From: Rikenellaceae bacterium
GTDB taxonomy: Bacteria; Bacteroidota; Bacteroidia; Bacteroidales; UBA932
DNA: 25,736 bases
Reading direction: 5' to 3'
NCBI GenBank assembly: GCA_900767405.1
Contig: CAAFZB010000005.1
Coordinates: 1-25,736, forward strand
Made by a program: the position numbers and the translations under genes. Numbering within the stretch: the first letter of the stretch is position 1; each line of letters opens with the position of its first letter. Below are positions 7,465 to 16,000 of the stretch, in pieces. The notes under the pieces were generated by a model that was not told the origin of the DNA, did not search any database, and saw only the letters and a program-made list of their open reading frames with translations.

Positions 7465-7490
7465 ATAATAAAAAATGTAATAATGTACAA
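7460..7490 (-). promoter_or_regulatory. candidate ppdK promoter
   Basis: On the minus strand TTG (7488-7490) is followed after 20 nt by TATTTTCG (7460-7467), a near match to the Bacteroidota TTG...TAnnTTTG pattern with one mismatch in the -7 box. The spacer is very A/T-rich. Transcription would begin near 7454, inside the TTTCGC/GCGAAA inverted repeat, giving a leader of about 15 nt. Confidence 0.4.
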
Positions 7491-7492
7491 TA

Positions 7493-8521
7493 TTAATCCT
7501 CCCCTTCGGCGTTGTGCATCAATGACTCGAGGATATTCTGTATCCCCGATCTGGCCGACGACTTGATTCTCACCTCGGAACTGCCCGGAATCGGATGGCC
7601 CAGCGGGAAAAATGCGATATCCTGAAGCAGGCATTCGGCATCTATGTAATCGAAATCGGAATCCTTGACCTGAAGCAGAACCCCGGGGACTTCTGCAAAC
7701 AGAACCCTGGCCACGTTCTTCTCCTGAGCGCCTTCCATAATCCCCGAGATATCGATGTTCAGGCCGGCATCCATCCCCCTCATATTGTAGAGGGAGCGGA
7801 CAAGGCCTCCGCCGCCGACCCGGGCTCCGGAAACCGCCACACCGTCCTCGACCAGCTCACGCACAATCTCATAACAGTCGATGAAATAATCGGGATCGTC
7901 CAGTTGAGGCGCGCTACCTCCTCCCAGCCCCAGGGCCTGAGCCAGTCTGGAACCGCCAAGACGGTAATCACTGGTTTCGAACGGTATGTAGACAAGCCAG
8001 CTTGACGGGTCGGGAAGAACTGTTCCACCTATCTTGAGGGGTGCGCCGGAATACGGCGTATCAACCTTCAGGGAAGGCTCTCCCTGGGCGTAGGAATAAC
8101 GACGGATAGAAACCCCAAGCGCATCGATATACTCGACGGCGGCCACCACCGAATGGTAGAATGCCGCCATATTTCCAATCTTTGCGTCATTGGACGCCCA
8201 TTTGATTGTGATGGACAGGTCATCCAGACGGAAATTCCCCTCACAGAACAATGCGTCTATCAGGGAAGCGGCAATGCAGGATCTGGTATACTCAGAAGCG
8301 AAAGGAATCGGGAACCGGCGGTTGTCGAGAGTTTCGCACAGATGGAGATACTCCTCTACCTTCGAAGGATCCACTTCCAGGAGTCCGGGGACAGAATCAA
8401 TTGTCTCATCTACAATCTTTTCCAAACCGTCTACGGTGGTCTCGTCCCCGAGAATGCGCGCCGGAGTGAGTTCCTCCCTCACACCGTCGATAACGTATTT
8501 AGAGAACAATGCCGAGTTCAT
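7493..8521 (-). CDS. PurL-like (AIR synthase-related) protein with degenerate active-site motifs
   Basis: This 342-aa protein resembles the second half of PurL (FGAM synthase), which holds PurM-like domains, but lacks the glutaminase and the first half. Residues 80-140 follow PurL's [40 protein letters not shown] region; here it ends ALGVSIRRYSY, so the GKDS loop is gone. RLGGSRLAQALG (187-198) matches PurL's GGSALAQ turn. SGARVGGGGLVRSL (231-244) stands where PurL has HDRSDGG, and FAEVPGVLLQV (275-285) matches FNEELGAVIQV. The fold is likely kept but catalysis is doubtful. I chose the ATG at 8519-8521; an upstream TTG at 8540-8542 would add seven residues. It follows folC by 30 nt. The function is unknown; it could bind a nucleotide or act as a regulator. 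Confidence 0.7.
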   Translation of the reverse strand: MNSALFSKYVIDGVREELTPARILGDETTVDGLEKIVDETIDSVPGLLEVDPSKVEEYLHLCETLDNRRFPIPFASEYTRSCIAASLIDALFCEGNFRLDDLSITIKWASNDAKIGNMAAFYHSVVAAVEYIDALGVSIRRYSYAQGEPSLKVDTPYSGAPLKIGGTVLPDPSSWLVYIPFETSDYRLGGSRLAQALGLGGGSAPQLDDPDYFIDCYEIVRELVEDGVAVSGARVGGGGLVRSLYNMRGMDAGLNIDISGIMEGAQEKNVARVLFAEVPGVLLQVKDSDFDYIDAECLLQDIAFFPLGHPIPGSSEVRIKSSARSGIQNILESLMHNAEGED

Positions 8522-8551
8522 ACACTTTGCATCAGTCCCCAAATTTAAGAA

Positions 8552-9760
8552 TTAATTTTTAATCTCAAGCAAGACTTCGCTTGTAACAAACGTGCTGCCA
8601 CCGACATAAACCAGGGAATCGGGTCCGCAGGCGCGCGCCGCATCAAGGGCGCTGGCGAATGCCGACAAAACCGAACCGCACACGTTCAGGCAGAGCCCGG
8701 GTCTGCCGGCCTTCACCCTCCGGTACAGATCCTCCGCAGACAGAGCTCTCGGAATCCGGGGTGCACACAAATAGAATGACGCCCTCGACGGCAGAATGGG
8801 AATTATCGAATCAAGGTCCTTGTCGGCCATTATACCATATACGATGAACAAAGGCCGTCCGCTGGATTCCAGGCGCCTGAAATTCTTTTCAAGAGCTGCC
8901 ATATTATGGCCGATATCCGCTATCACCTCGGGAGAGTCCATAATCCTCTCCCACCTGCAGTGCAATCCGGTAATCTGCGCCATAGCGCCGATGGCATCTT
9001 CACACGGCGTATGCCCCATCAGCCGCAATGCAAGAGAGGCAGTTGCGGCATTGTTCTCCTGAACGGAGTCAAAGCTGCCCTCGACGAATTCAACCGAGGT
9101 TCCGACTTCCGCCGCGGCCTTTTCAAAAACGCCGCAGGTTTCGCTGTCCTTGAAACCCACAACTGCCGGAACCCCCTTCTTGAAAATCCCGGCTTTTTCA
9201 AATGCAATCGCCGGACGGGTATTTCCAAGAATCTGACAATGGTCAAGCCCTATGCTCGTAACTGCAGAGACCTTCGGAACTATGACATTCGTGCTGTCCA
9301 GCCGCCCTCCCAGGCCAACTTCTATGACGGCGGCATCGGCTTTCATCTTTCTAAACCACCACAGCGCCATCCCTGTTGTTATCTCAAAGAACGACAGATT
9401 GCCACATTGAGGCAGATACGTATCAAGGAATAACACCACATCATCCTTGGATATCATCTCATAGGTTCCGTCACGAACCAGTTTGATTCTCTCCCTGAAG
9501 TCCAGGATATGAGGCGACGTGTACAATCCCACGCGCATTCCCTCACTCGCCAGGCTTGCGGCAATCATAGAACATACCGAGCCTTTTCCGTTTGTCCCGG
9601 CAACGTGCACACAAGGGTATGACTCCCAAGGATGGGACAGCAGCCCGTCCAGATAAAGCATTCCGTCCAGTCCCCCTTTGAAGGAAGAACCGGTAAAACC
9701 GTACTTCTGAACCGAAGGGAACCGGACGAAAAGATCCTTTATATATTCTTCGTATGTCAC
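8552..9760 (-). CDS. folC: Folylpolyglutamate synthase / dihydrofolate synthase
   Basis: FolC adds glutamate to dihydropteroate and to reduced folates in the cytoplasm, using ATP, and is a member of the Mur ligase superfamily. The 402-aa protein has the P-loop GTNGKGS (55-61), the folate-family segment GLYTSPHILDFRERI after it, and GLGGRLDSTNVI, all typical. DHCQILGNTRPAIAFEKAGIFK contains the conserved ATP/Mg region, and ADIGHNMAALE is the C-terminal domain entry. Translation starts with GTG at 9758-9760, which overlaps the TGA of the upstream phosphoesterase gene (GTGA). There is no usable ATG nearby. The overlap implies translational coupling to the Bat-containing operon. Confidence 0.97.
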   Translation of the reverse strand: MTYEEYIKDLFVRFPSVQKYGFTGSSFKGGLDGMLYLDGLLSHPWESYPCVHVAGTNGKGSVCSMIAASLASEGMRVGLYTSPHILDFRERIKLVRDGTYEMISKDDVVLFLDTYLPQCGNLSFFEITTGMALWWFRKMKADAAVIEVGLGGRLDSTNVIVPKVSAVTSIGLDHCQILGNTRPAIAFEKAGIFKKGVPAVVGFKDSETCGVFEKAAAEVGTSVEFVEGSFDSVQENNAATASLALRLMGHTPCEDAIGAMAQITGLHCRWERIMDSPEVIADIGHNMAALEKNFRRLESSGRPLFIVYGIMADKDLDSIIPILPSRASFYLCAPRIPRALSAEDLYRRVKAGRPGLCLNVCGSVLSAFASALDAARACGPDSLVYVGGSTFVTSEVLLEIKN

Positions 9761-11652
9761 CTTACATTGGACGGATTATACTCAAGCAGTTCTACCTTGC
9801 CGTCCATTGTGGAAAGGAGAATGTATTGAACGCCTTTCCTGACCCAGACCCTGATAGGGTTGATGAGCGCTATGGAGGACTTGTGAATCCATACAATATG
9901 ACCGTCTTCCTTGTCCAGCGCAAAAAGATTTCCCTTATCGGAAGGTACCAGGACAAGATTTCCACTCTCGACTATGGGTGAGGGGGAAATTTCATAGCCC
10001 ATAGTGTTCTCTACGTTCCACTTGAGTTCAGACTGCGGGAGGGAGCCGTCGGCTCCGACTTTTGCAATATCTGCATCGGCACTGAACGCATAGCAATGAT
10101 GGTTCATAGTCTTGGCGTAAACCGTCTTCCCGTCGGCCGACAGGCCAATCGACTCACGGCCGCCGTCAACCCAGAACACCGTTTCTCCGCTGGCAGCGTC
10201 AATTGCATAAACCTTCCGGTCGGGAACGGCGATAAAGATTCTGCCGGCAGACTTTACAGGGACCGTCGCAGCAGGAGAATACATCCTGGAATTCTTCGGG
10301 CTCTTCCAGACCCACTGAACTTTTCCGTCTGCAGGATCGAGTGAATAGAGCCTCTGGGCCCAGGTACCGAACACTATCTGCTGTGCGTCCACATAGGGAG
10401 TCGTTTCCACAAAGCCTTCAATCTCGGTTTCCCAGACAAGCTTGCCGGATATAAGGTTGATAGCGCGGAATTTTCCATCCGATGCACCTATGTAAACCAC
10501 ATTGCCACGAATGACGGGAGAACCCAGAACCGATTTTTCTGTCTTGAAACTCCAAAGACGCTGTCCGCGCAGAGAATGGAAGCAATATACGTTGCCGTCG
10601 GTGCAGCCTACAACCAGTCTGTCACCTTCCAGGGCCGGTGTGCTGAACACTTTCCCGGGGAGATCCCTGCTCCACAGCTTTTTACCGTTCCTCTCCCTTA
10701 CCGCCTTCAAGGTGCCTGATGCCGTCACGTAATAGTCAATTCCCCTTTCGCGGGCAAAGCCCGATACTATATTCGCATCCTCTGTCAGGGACCAGACAGT
10801 CTTGACTGCAGGATAGGTATCGTTGATATCGTAACGTATCCAGGGGTATGAATCGGGGAAGCCGTCCTTGTCATATACAGTCTCGTCCACTACAGGGCCG
10901 AGATCTTTCTCATACCAGGGAGCCAGGGTAATCCATCCCTCCTTGGTTTTCTTTCTGTCACAAACGGTTACGTGATTCGAAGTAAGCTTTACAAGAGCAT
11001 AGCCTGTTCCTCTGTCATAGGTCGAGCGGCAGAGAACGGCAGGAATCCCGTCATAGTTCATAGCGTGATTGGAATGCCAATGACCTCCAATCTCCCACTG
11101 CACTCCGATCTTCTTGAGTTGCCTGGTAACCTGGAAATAATTGAGGACCGAAGAATCCTGAGGGAAATGATTCACGAAGATAGATTTCTTTCCGGGCTCA
11201 CGGCTCTCGAGCCATACCATACTTTCCCTCGGGAGAAGAGCGGGGGTCATTCTCATATCGGGGCCGCTGTTGCTTCCCAAGAAGCGCCATCCTCCGGCCT
11301 CGAACTCGAAATGTTCGTATCCGAACACCTTGAGGAAAGTATTGCAGCCGCTCTCAGACCATTTTGCATCGTGATTCCCGGCTACGACGTAATACTTGTA
11401 TTTCAGCCTGTCGAAAATTTCCTTGACCGCAGCAATTTCATCGTCTGCGCCAAAGTCGGTGATATCTCCGCCGAACATAACGAAATCGACAGGCTCGGCC
11501 TTATTGATATCATCTATGCATTCATTGAGGGCATTAACCCTTTCGGCCCCCTTGGAATAATGGCAGTCGGTAAGGAATGCGAATGTTACTTCCTGTGAGA
11601 AGCATAATGCCGATGCGCAAAGCAGCAGCATAGAGAGGAATAAACGTTTCAT
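9757..11652 (-). CDS. Secreted metallophosphoesterase with C-terminal PQQ-like beta-propeller
   Basis: The 631-aa protein has a signal peptide (1-19, ending CFSQ), so it acts in the periplasm or at the outer membrane. Residues about 22-260 form a calcineurin-like phosphoesterase with all metal-binding motifs: DCH (Asp29, His31), GGD (Asp63), GNHD (93-95), NHFP (His162) and GGHWHSNH (His191, His193). Residues about 290-625 contain repeated propeller blades such as GKKLWSRDLPGKVFSTPAL, GKLVWETEIEGFVETTPYV and GHIVWIHK, of the PQQ-like/BamB type. No PQQ use is implied. It follows the batD-batE gene by 10 nt and overlaps folC by 4 nt. The substrate is unknown; the active site suggests a working hydrolase of phosphomonoesters or diesters. 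Confidence 0.9.
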   Translation of the reverse strand: MKRLFLSMLLLCASALCFSQEVTFAFLTDCHYSKGAERVNALNECIDDINKAEPVDFVMFGGDITDFGADDEIAAVKEIFDRLKYKYYVVAGNHDAKWSESGCNTFLKVFGYEHFEFEAGGWRFLGSNSGPDMRMTPALLPRESMVWLESREPGKKSIFVNHFPQDSSVLNYFQVTRQLKKIGVQWEIGGHWHSNHAMNYDGIPAVLCRSTYDRGTGYALVKLTSNHVTVCDRKKTKEGWITLAPWYEKDLGPVVDETVYDKDGFPDSYPWIRYDINDTYPAVKTVWSLTEDANIVSGFARERGIDYYVTASGTLKAVRERNGKKLWSRDLPGKVFSTPALEGDRLVVGCTDGNVYCFHSLRGQRLWSFKTEKSVLGSPVIRGNVVYIGASDGKFRAINLISGKLVWETEIEGFVETTPYVDAQQIVFGTWAQRLYSLDPADGKVQWVWKSPKNSRMYSPAATVPVKSAGRIFIAVPDRKVYAIDAASGETVFWVDGGRESIGLSADGKTVYAKTMNHHCYAFSADADIAKVGADGSLPQSELKWNVENTMGYEISPSPIVESGNLVLVPSDKGNLFALDKEDGHIVWIHKSSIALINPIRVWVRKGVQYILLSTMDGKVELLEYNPSNVR

Positions 11653-11662
11653 ATCATTAGTT

Positions 11663-14266
11663 TTAGATTATTTCGATCCTGGTATTTTCGACCCATCCTT
11701 TTCTTCCGTCGGGCAATTGGATACATTTCCAGTTTCCGACTTCGTCTATAACTGTAAGCACAGTACCTTCGTGCAGGACAAAAAGTTCCGATGCATCCTT
11801 CGAGTCAGGCGAACTCTTTGCGGGGCAGACGGCCTGCACCACCACGCACTTGTCTTCACTCAGATATTCACTCCTTTGAATGAACATAAAGCCCAAGCAG
11901 AGGAAGAAAAGCAACGCAGATATGCTTCCGGCAATGAATCCCAACTTCCTATGTCCTTTCCTGCGCCCGAGGGCATAGACCAGCGCAAATGAGCAGACAG
12001 CCAGAAGCAGGATAATGGAAATGACAGCCCAGGTGTCTGCAGAACACCATCGGGCCGCATTCTTCATCCAGGCCTTGATGAAGAAGTCCGGAATCTCATC
12101 CACCTGGTCCAGAGTCTGAGCCTTTACAAACTCCAGGTTATATGCGGCATCGGCATTCGACGGGTCAAGCCTCAACGCCCTCATATAATTTGCAATGGCC
12201 CTTCCGGGGAGCGCAAGTTTATAACAGGCATTGCCTATGTTATAATATAGGTCAGCCGACTCGTATCCCAACGATACTATTTCCTCCCAGTTGTTCAATG
12301 CCGAATCATAGTCTCCTGCAGAATATGAGTCTATACCACCCTGCCACAGAGAATCGGCAGGAGAGGCGGCGCGTACGGCAGGTGAACAAAGCATTGCCAG
12401 AACTACGAGGCCTGCGGCCGAAGATATTTTCCTTCCTTTGTTTTTCATACAGGAATCGATTGAAGTGATAGCCTCGACAGCCAAAGAATAGTGTTCCTTC
12501 ATAGACTCAGGGCCCTGGTCCGGAGAATACCTGGCATATTCGCAGGCATCGATCAGTCCTATGAAATCCTTTGCTACAGACTCCGTTACCCCATTATTCT
12601 CCAGCTGGCCACATATATTGTCCTTGCTCATATCGGTGACATCCATATTCAGTTTGTCCGAGACATAGCCCAGCAGAGCCCTGTGCAATTCTTCATAGAA
12701 TGCCGAGCAAAGATTTTTCTGGAGAAAGTCCCCTGCAGCCGCAAGCCGCTTGCGGGCCATCTTGACAGCCGCCTTGTTCTTGACCATAACGGCATCGCCT
12801 TTTACGGCTATCACGCGTTTCAAGGTAAAGTATGCGGCCGCGGCAACAAGGAGGGCCAGAAGAACCACAGCGAAATACAGCCCGGAAGCCGCAAACAGCC
12901 GGTCCTTTCTCACAAGGGATGTCTTCTTTGTTGCAATATATCTGACATCGTTCCCCAAATCCTTGACATTCTTCTTGGACACACTTTGAAGACCTTGAAT
13001 CTGAGCAACGCCATCGTCCTTTCCCTTGCCTACCTTGATATCGATGGCCTCGGTTCCTACGGTGACGTATTTGCCTTTCCTGTAATCGTAGTAGCTGTAT
13101 TCCACGGCAGGAATAGTGAACTCTCCGTGAGAACGGGGGATGAACGGATACTCGAACGTCTTGCTCCCGGAAAGTTTTCCTTCGTCTATATTTTCTGTCT
13201 GCTTTATGTCATAAACCTCGAAATCGCTCGGGAACGTAACCTTAGGTGCCTGGAGAAGCGCTATGTTTCCGTTGCCTCTGACCGTAAGCTGCAGAGAGGC
13301 CGCTTCGTGGGTTTTGAGCGAATCGGTAGAAACCGCCGCAGTTATTCCGAACTCCCCTACTCCACCTCCGAATGAGGCCGGAGCGCCGGCAGGCAACGGA
13401 CTAACCGTAACCGTATATCCCGCAGACACGGCCTTACGGCGCACGGTCTGATATTCTTCGAAGAAACTGTCGAAGATGCTTCCGGATGAAGACGAAGAGC
13501 GTATGTTCATAACGCACACTATTTCGGCCGGATCTATCACCACCGAGCCGGTCTGCTGGGGGATAAGAGTATATTCTCTGAGGACGGCGGTCAGGTAGAT
13601 GACATCTCCCACCTTTTCTCTCGAGAATTCGATATTCTTGGGGGAATATGTCTCCTGGCTCCAGAATCCGTTGAACGTAGGCAGTTTTGCATCCTCGAAT
13701 CCGGCAATATCTGCGGTGGTGAAAAGCTTCAATGTCGCCTTGACCGGCTCCCCTACCACAACCTTGTTCTTGCTTATGCTAAAGCGGAGGAAAGCATCGG
13801 TACCCCTTGACGGCTGGGGTTTCTGGGCAGACTGCTGGGCGGACGACTGGCCTTGAGCCGATGCTCCGGCCGAAGAACCGGCGTTGTCGGCCACGTCTAT
13901 ATGCAGCTGGTTTGACGAAACCTTTTCATTGCCAATCCTTACCTCGACGCTCGGCAGCGTGAAAGAACCCTTGGTCTTGGATTGCAGGATATAAATGTAT
14001 GTTACCTGCACAGAGGTGGTTTTCTTTCCGTTGACAATGCTGACAGACGTACCGCTTCCAACTTTCTGGGGGCCCCAGACAAGCTGGAAGTCATTACCTG
14101 TATCCCAGGAAGGCTTGCCTGGAGTTTCATCTCCTTCGGCTGTTACCGTCACGTTGAACTGTTCTCCCAAGCCTACCAGTTCCGGAGCTTGAACGCGGAC
14201 GGTGCCCTGAGACCACGCCAAAGCACACAATAACGTTAAAACCGCTGTTAAACTTAATTTCTTCAT
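11663..14266 (-). CDS. Fused BatD-BatE aerotolerance protein
   Basis: This 867-aa protein joins two normally separate Bat proteins. Residues 1-19 are a signal peptide, 20-455 are repeated beta domains of BatD (for example KGSFTLPSVEV and GEFTIPAVEYSYYD), 458-483 a transmembrane helix, and 484-606 a helical cytoplasmic domain. A second signal-like segment follows (612-633), then TPR repeats with YYNIGNACYKLALPGRAI (about 640-720), two transmembrane helices (743-766 and 774-796) and a C-terminal SH3-like domain (about 801-867, GNWKCIQLPDGRKGW). The last part is BatE. BatE could also be made separately from Met607 (ATG at 12446-12448), which begins MKNKGRK just before the hydrophobic stretch. 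No stop separates the halves. The gene sits one base after batC. Confidence 0.9.
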   Translation of the reverse strand: MKKLSLTAVLTLLCALAWSQGTVRVQAPELVGLGEQFNVTVTAEGDETPGKPSWDTGNDFQLVWGPQKVGSGTSVSIVNGKKTTSVQVTYIYILQSKTKGSFTLPSVEVRIGNEKVSSNQLHIDVADNAGSSAGASAQGQSSAQQSAQKPQPSRGTDAFLRFSISKNKVVVGEPVKATLKLFTTADIAGFEDAKLPTFNGFWSQETYSPKNIEFSREKVGDVIYLTAVLREYTLIPQQTGSVVIDPAEIVCVMNIRSSSSSGSIFDSFFEEYQTVRRKAVSAGYTVTVSPLPAGAPASFGGGVGEFGITAAVSTDSLKTHEAASLQLTVRGNGNIALLQAPKVTFPSDFEVYDIKQTENIDEGKLSGSKTFEYPFIPRSHGEFTIPAVEYSYYDYRKGKYVTVGTEAIDIKVGKGKDDGVAQIQGLQSVSKKNVKDLGNDVRYIATKKTSLVRKDRLFAASGLYFAVVLLALLVAAAAYFTLKRVIAVKGDAVMVKNKAAVKMARKRLAAAGDFLQKNLCSAFYEELHRALLGYVSDKLNMDVTDMSKDNICGQLENNGVTESVAKDFIGLIDACEYARYSPDQGPESMKEHYSLAVEAITSIDSCMKNKGRKISSAAGLVVLAMLCSPAVRAASPADSLWQGGIDSYSAGDYDSALNNWEEIVSLGYESADLYYNIGNACYKLALPGRAIANYMRALRLDPSNADAAYNLEFVKAQTLDQVDEIPDFFIKAWMKNAARWCSADTWAVISIILLLAVCSFALVYALGRRKGHRKLGFIAGSISALLFFLCLGFMFIQRSEYLSEDKCVVVQAVCPAKSSPDSKDASELFVLHEGTVLTVIDEVGNWKCIQLPDGRKGWVENTRIEII

Positions 14267-14267
14267 T

Positions 14268-15002
14268 CTACCAATTCTTGTCTTTCTGCCTTGATTTCAA
14301 TGCCTCGGCTTTCTCTTTCTTCACCTTGTCCTGAGTGTCCTTTTCCTTTGCCTGGATAGCCTGCAGGAGTTGCTGAGCCTGTTGAGGGGATATCTGGGAC
14401 TGGGGTTGATTCCCGTTCTTATCCTGATCCTGGTTCTGATTCTCGTTCTTATCCTGATTTTGATTCTGTTCCTTATTCTGGTCTTGGTTCTGATTCTCGT
14501 TCTGGTTCTGATCCTCGTTCTGGTTCTGATCCTGGTTCTGGTTCTGATTCTGGCCACCGCCGCCATTCTGCTCATTCCGGAGCATCATCTTGGCATAGAC
14601 GTAACTTTCCTTCGCCTCCAGATCGGATGGATTCCGCAGCAAGGATTGCTTGAAATCCTCGACAGCCGCAGCATAATCCTTTTTCTGCAAGTCCACATTG
14701 CCCTTATTGAAATAGTAATCCTGCGCCTTGACATTTTGGGGAGCAGTGTCCTTTATCTTGTCCAGATACTTCCCCGCCGACTCAAAATCGTTCTGTTTAT
14801 ACAGGCTGGACGCCAGGTTGTAGTTTCCCGCGAACGATGTGGAATCCTTGACAAGAGCCTTTCTATAGCTTATTTCGGCTTCTTTATAATTCTCTTTCCT
14901 GAACCTGCGGTTCCCTTCCCTGACTTCCTTCCGGTCGGGGATCTGTGCAAAAACGCAAGTCGAAATGCCCATTACGGCAAATATCAGCAGCAACCTTTTC
15001 AT
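14268..15002 (-). CDS. batC: BatC, TPR protein of the aerotolerance operon
   Basis: The 244-aa protein has a signal peptide (1-19, ending CVFAQ), about three TPR units between residues 25 and 145 (GNRRFRKENYKEAEISYRKAL, then YNLASSLYKQNDFESAGKYL and YFNKGNVDLQKKDYAAAVEDF), and a Gln/Asn/Asp/Glu/Lys-rich tail at 151-198. It closes with a charged helix. TPRs suggest that it scaffolds the periplasmic parts of the Bat complex. Its ATG overlaps the batB stop (ATGA), and batD-batE starts one base after its own stop. The low-complexity tail has a hexanucleotide-repeat DNA basis. Confidence 0.92.
   Translation of the reverse strand: MKRLLLIFAVMGISTCVFAQIPDRKEVREGNRRFRKENYKEAEISYRKALVKDSTSFAGNYNLASSLYKQNDFESAGKYLDKIKDTAPQNVKAQDYYFNKGNVDLQKKDYAAAVEDFKQSLLRNPSDLEAKESYVYAKMMLRNEQNGGGGQNQNQNQDQNQNEDQNQNENQNQDQNKEQNQNQDKNENQNQDQDKNGNQPQSQISPQQAQQLLQAIQAKEKDTQDKVKKEKAEALKSRQKDKNW
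14409..14552 (-). repeat. degenerate hexanucleotide tandem repeat encoding the BatC Q/N-rich tail
   Basis: About 24 imperfect copies of a hexamer (AACCAG/AATCAG on the coding strand, CTGGTT/CTGATT on the plus strand) encode residues 151-198, alternating Gln with Asn, Asp, Glu or Lys. Copies drift by single substitutions. Length changes by whole hexamers would stay in frame, so this is a length-variable linker rather than an on/off switch. Confidence 0.85.
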
Positions 15003-16000
15003 TCAAACAATTTCTTTTTCCAGCGTCTTTCTCCTATCAGGGCTTCTATCAGGAAGAAGAACAGAGCGGCACACCAGAAGTACATATGCTGTTCAGAGTA
15101 CTCCTCGAACACCAGGGAACCAAGTTCCTCTTCCTCCATCCTCCTGATATCGTCTATTATCGGATTGAGTCCGAACTCTTCGTTGCTCGCCTGGACATAC
15201 GCACCGTTACCGGCTTTTGCTATGGAACGCAGGGATGCTTCGTCCAGCTTTGTAACGACAATATTGCCTTCCTTATCCTTGAGCAGGGATCCGTCTATGC
15301 TGATAGGCTGCCCCTGGGCCGAGCCGACCCCGATTGTATAAACCTTCACTCCTATGGAAGCGGCCTCGGCCGCAGCCGACTCCGCATCGTCCTCGTGATT
15401 TTCTCCGTCAGTAATCACAATGATGGCCCGGCTCTTTTCGCTCTGCGGGCTGAACCCCTTTGCAGCGGTGAGGATAGCCTCTCCGATCGCCGTCCCCTGC
15501 ACGGGGACAGAGCCTGTATTAATTGAGCTGAGGAACATCTTCGCAGACACGTAGTCTGTAGTTATTGGCAGCTGGACAAAAGAATTGCCGGCAAATACGA
15601 CCAGTCCTATCCGGTCTCCCGCCAGCTTGTCCGCAAGCCTGGAGATGGCAAGTTTCGCCCTTTCGAGTCTGGACGGAGTATAATCCTGTGCCAGCATAGA
15701 ATTGGAAACGTCCAGGCAAATCATTATCTCCGCGCCTTTGGTCTGGTGCTCCTTGAGCTTTGCACCCATCTGAGGACGCGCCAGCGCAAGGATTACACAG
15801 GCAAGTCCCAGAGTGAACATAACTATTTTCCACCATCCCCGGGACGGGGACCAGTCGCTCATCAGCTTGCTTACAAGAGCTGTTTCACCGAATTTTTCCA
15901 AAACCCTCCTGCGGACCAGCCTCATAATACCATACACTACCGGCAGCACCGGCAGGATAAAAAGCAGGACAAGGAAATCCGGATTTGCAAAATATAACAT
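14999..16000 (-). CDS. batB: BatB, membrane-anchored von Willebrand A domain protein
   Basis: The 333-aa protein has two N-terminal transmembrane segments (about 8-28 and 57-76), a von Willebrand A domain (about 88-300) and a C-terminal transmembrane helix (about 306-324, YFWCAALFFFLIEALIG). The metal-ion site is intact: DVSNS at 97-101, Thr170 in VQGTAIGEA, and Asp198 in VITDGEN. BatB and BatA are paired in the inner membrane with their domains in the periplasm and are thought to form part of a MoxR-associated chaperone or metal-dependent binding complex. Its ATG overlaps the batA stop by one base (TAATG), and its stop overlaps the batC start (ATGA). Confidence 0.95.
   Translation of the reverse strand: MLYFANPDFLVLLFILPVLPVVYGIMRLVRRRVLEKFGETALVSKLMSDWSPSRGWWKIVMFTLGLACVILALARPQMGAKLKEHQTKGAEIMICLDVSNSMLAQDYTPSRLERAKLAISRLADKLAGDRIGLVVFAGNSFVQLPITTDYVSAKMFLSSINTGSVPVQGTAIGEAILTAAKGFSPQSEKSRAIIVITDGENHEDDAESAAAEAASIGVKVYTIGVGSAQGQPISIDGSLLKDKEGNIVVTKLDEASLRSIAKAGNGAYVQASNEEFGLNPIIDDIRRMEEEELGSLVFEEYSEQHMYFWCAALFFFLIEALIGERRWKKKLFE

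Noticed and set aside
8522..8542. TTG start for the PurL-like gene, adding seven residues
   Set aside because: An ATG at 8521 gives a sensible N-terminus and is the stronger start codon; the TTG remains possible.
12491..13375. 294-codon plus-strand open frame opposite batD
   Set aside because: It is antisense to a clear gene and its product has no domain; it is a shadow of the GC-rich codon use in batD. The same holds for the long antisense frames at 5988-6887, 15985-16875 and 18750-19823.
14370..15341. Plus-strand frame with a long Leu/Ile/Val repeat, looking like a membrane protein
   Set aside because: The hydrophobic repeat is the reverse-strand reading of the BatC Gln/Asn hexamer repeat.
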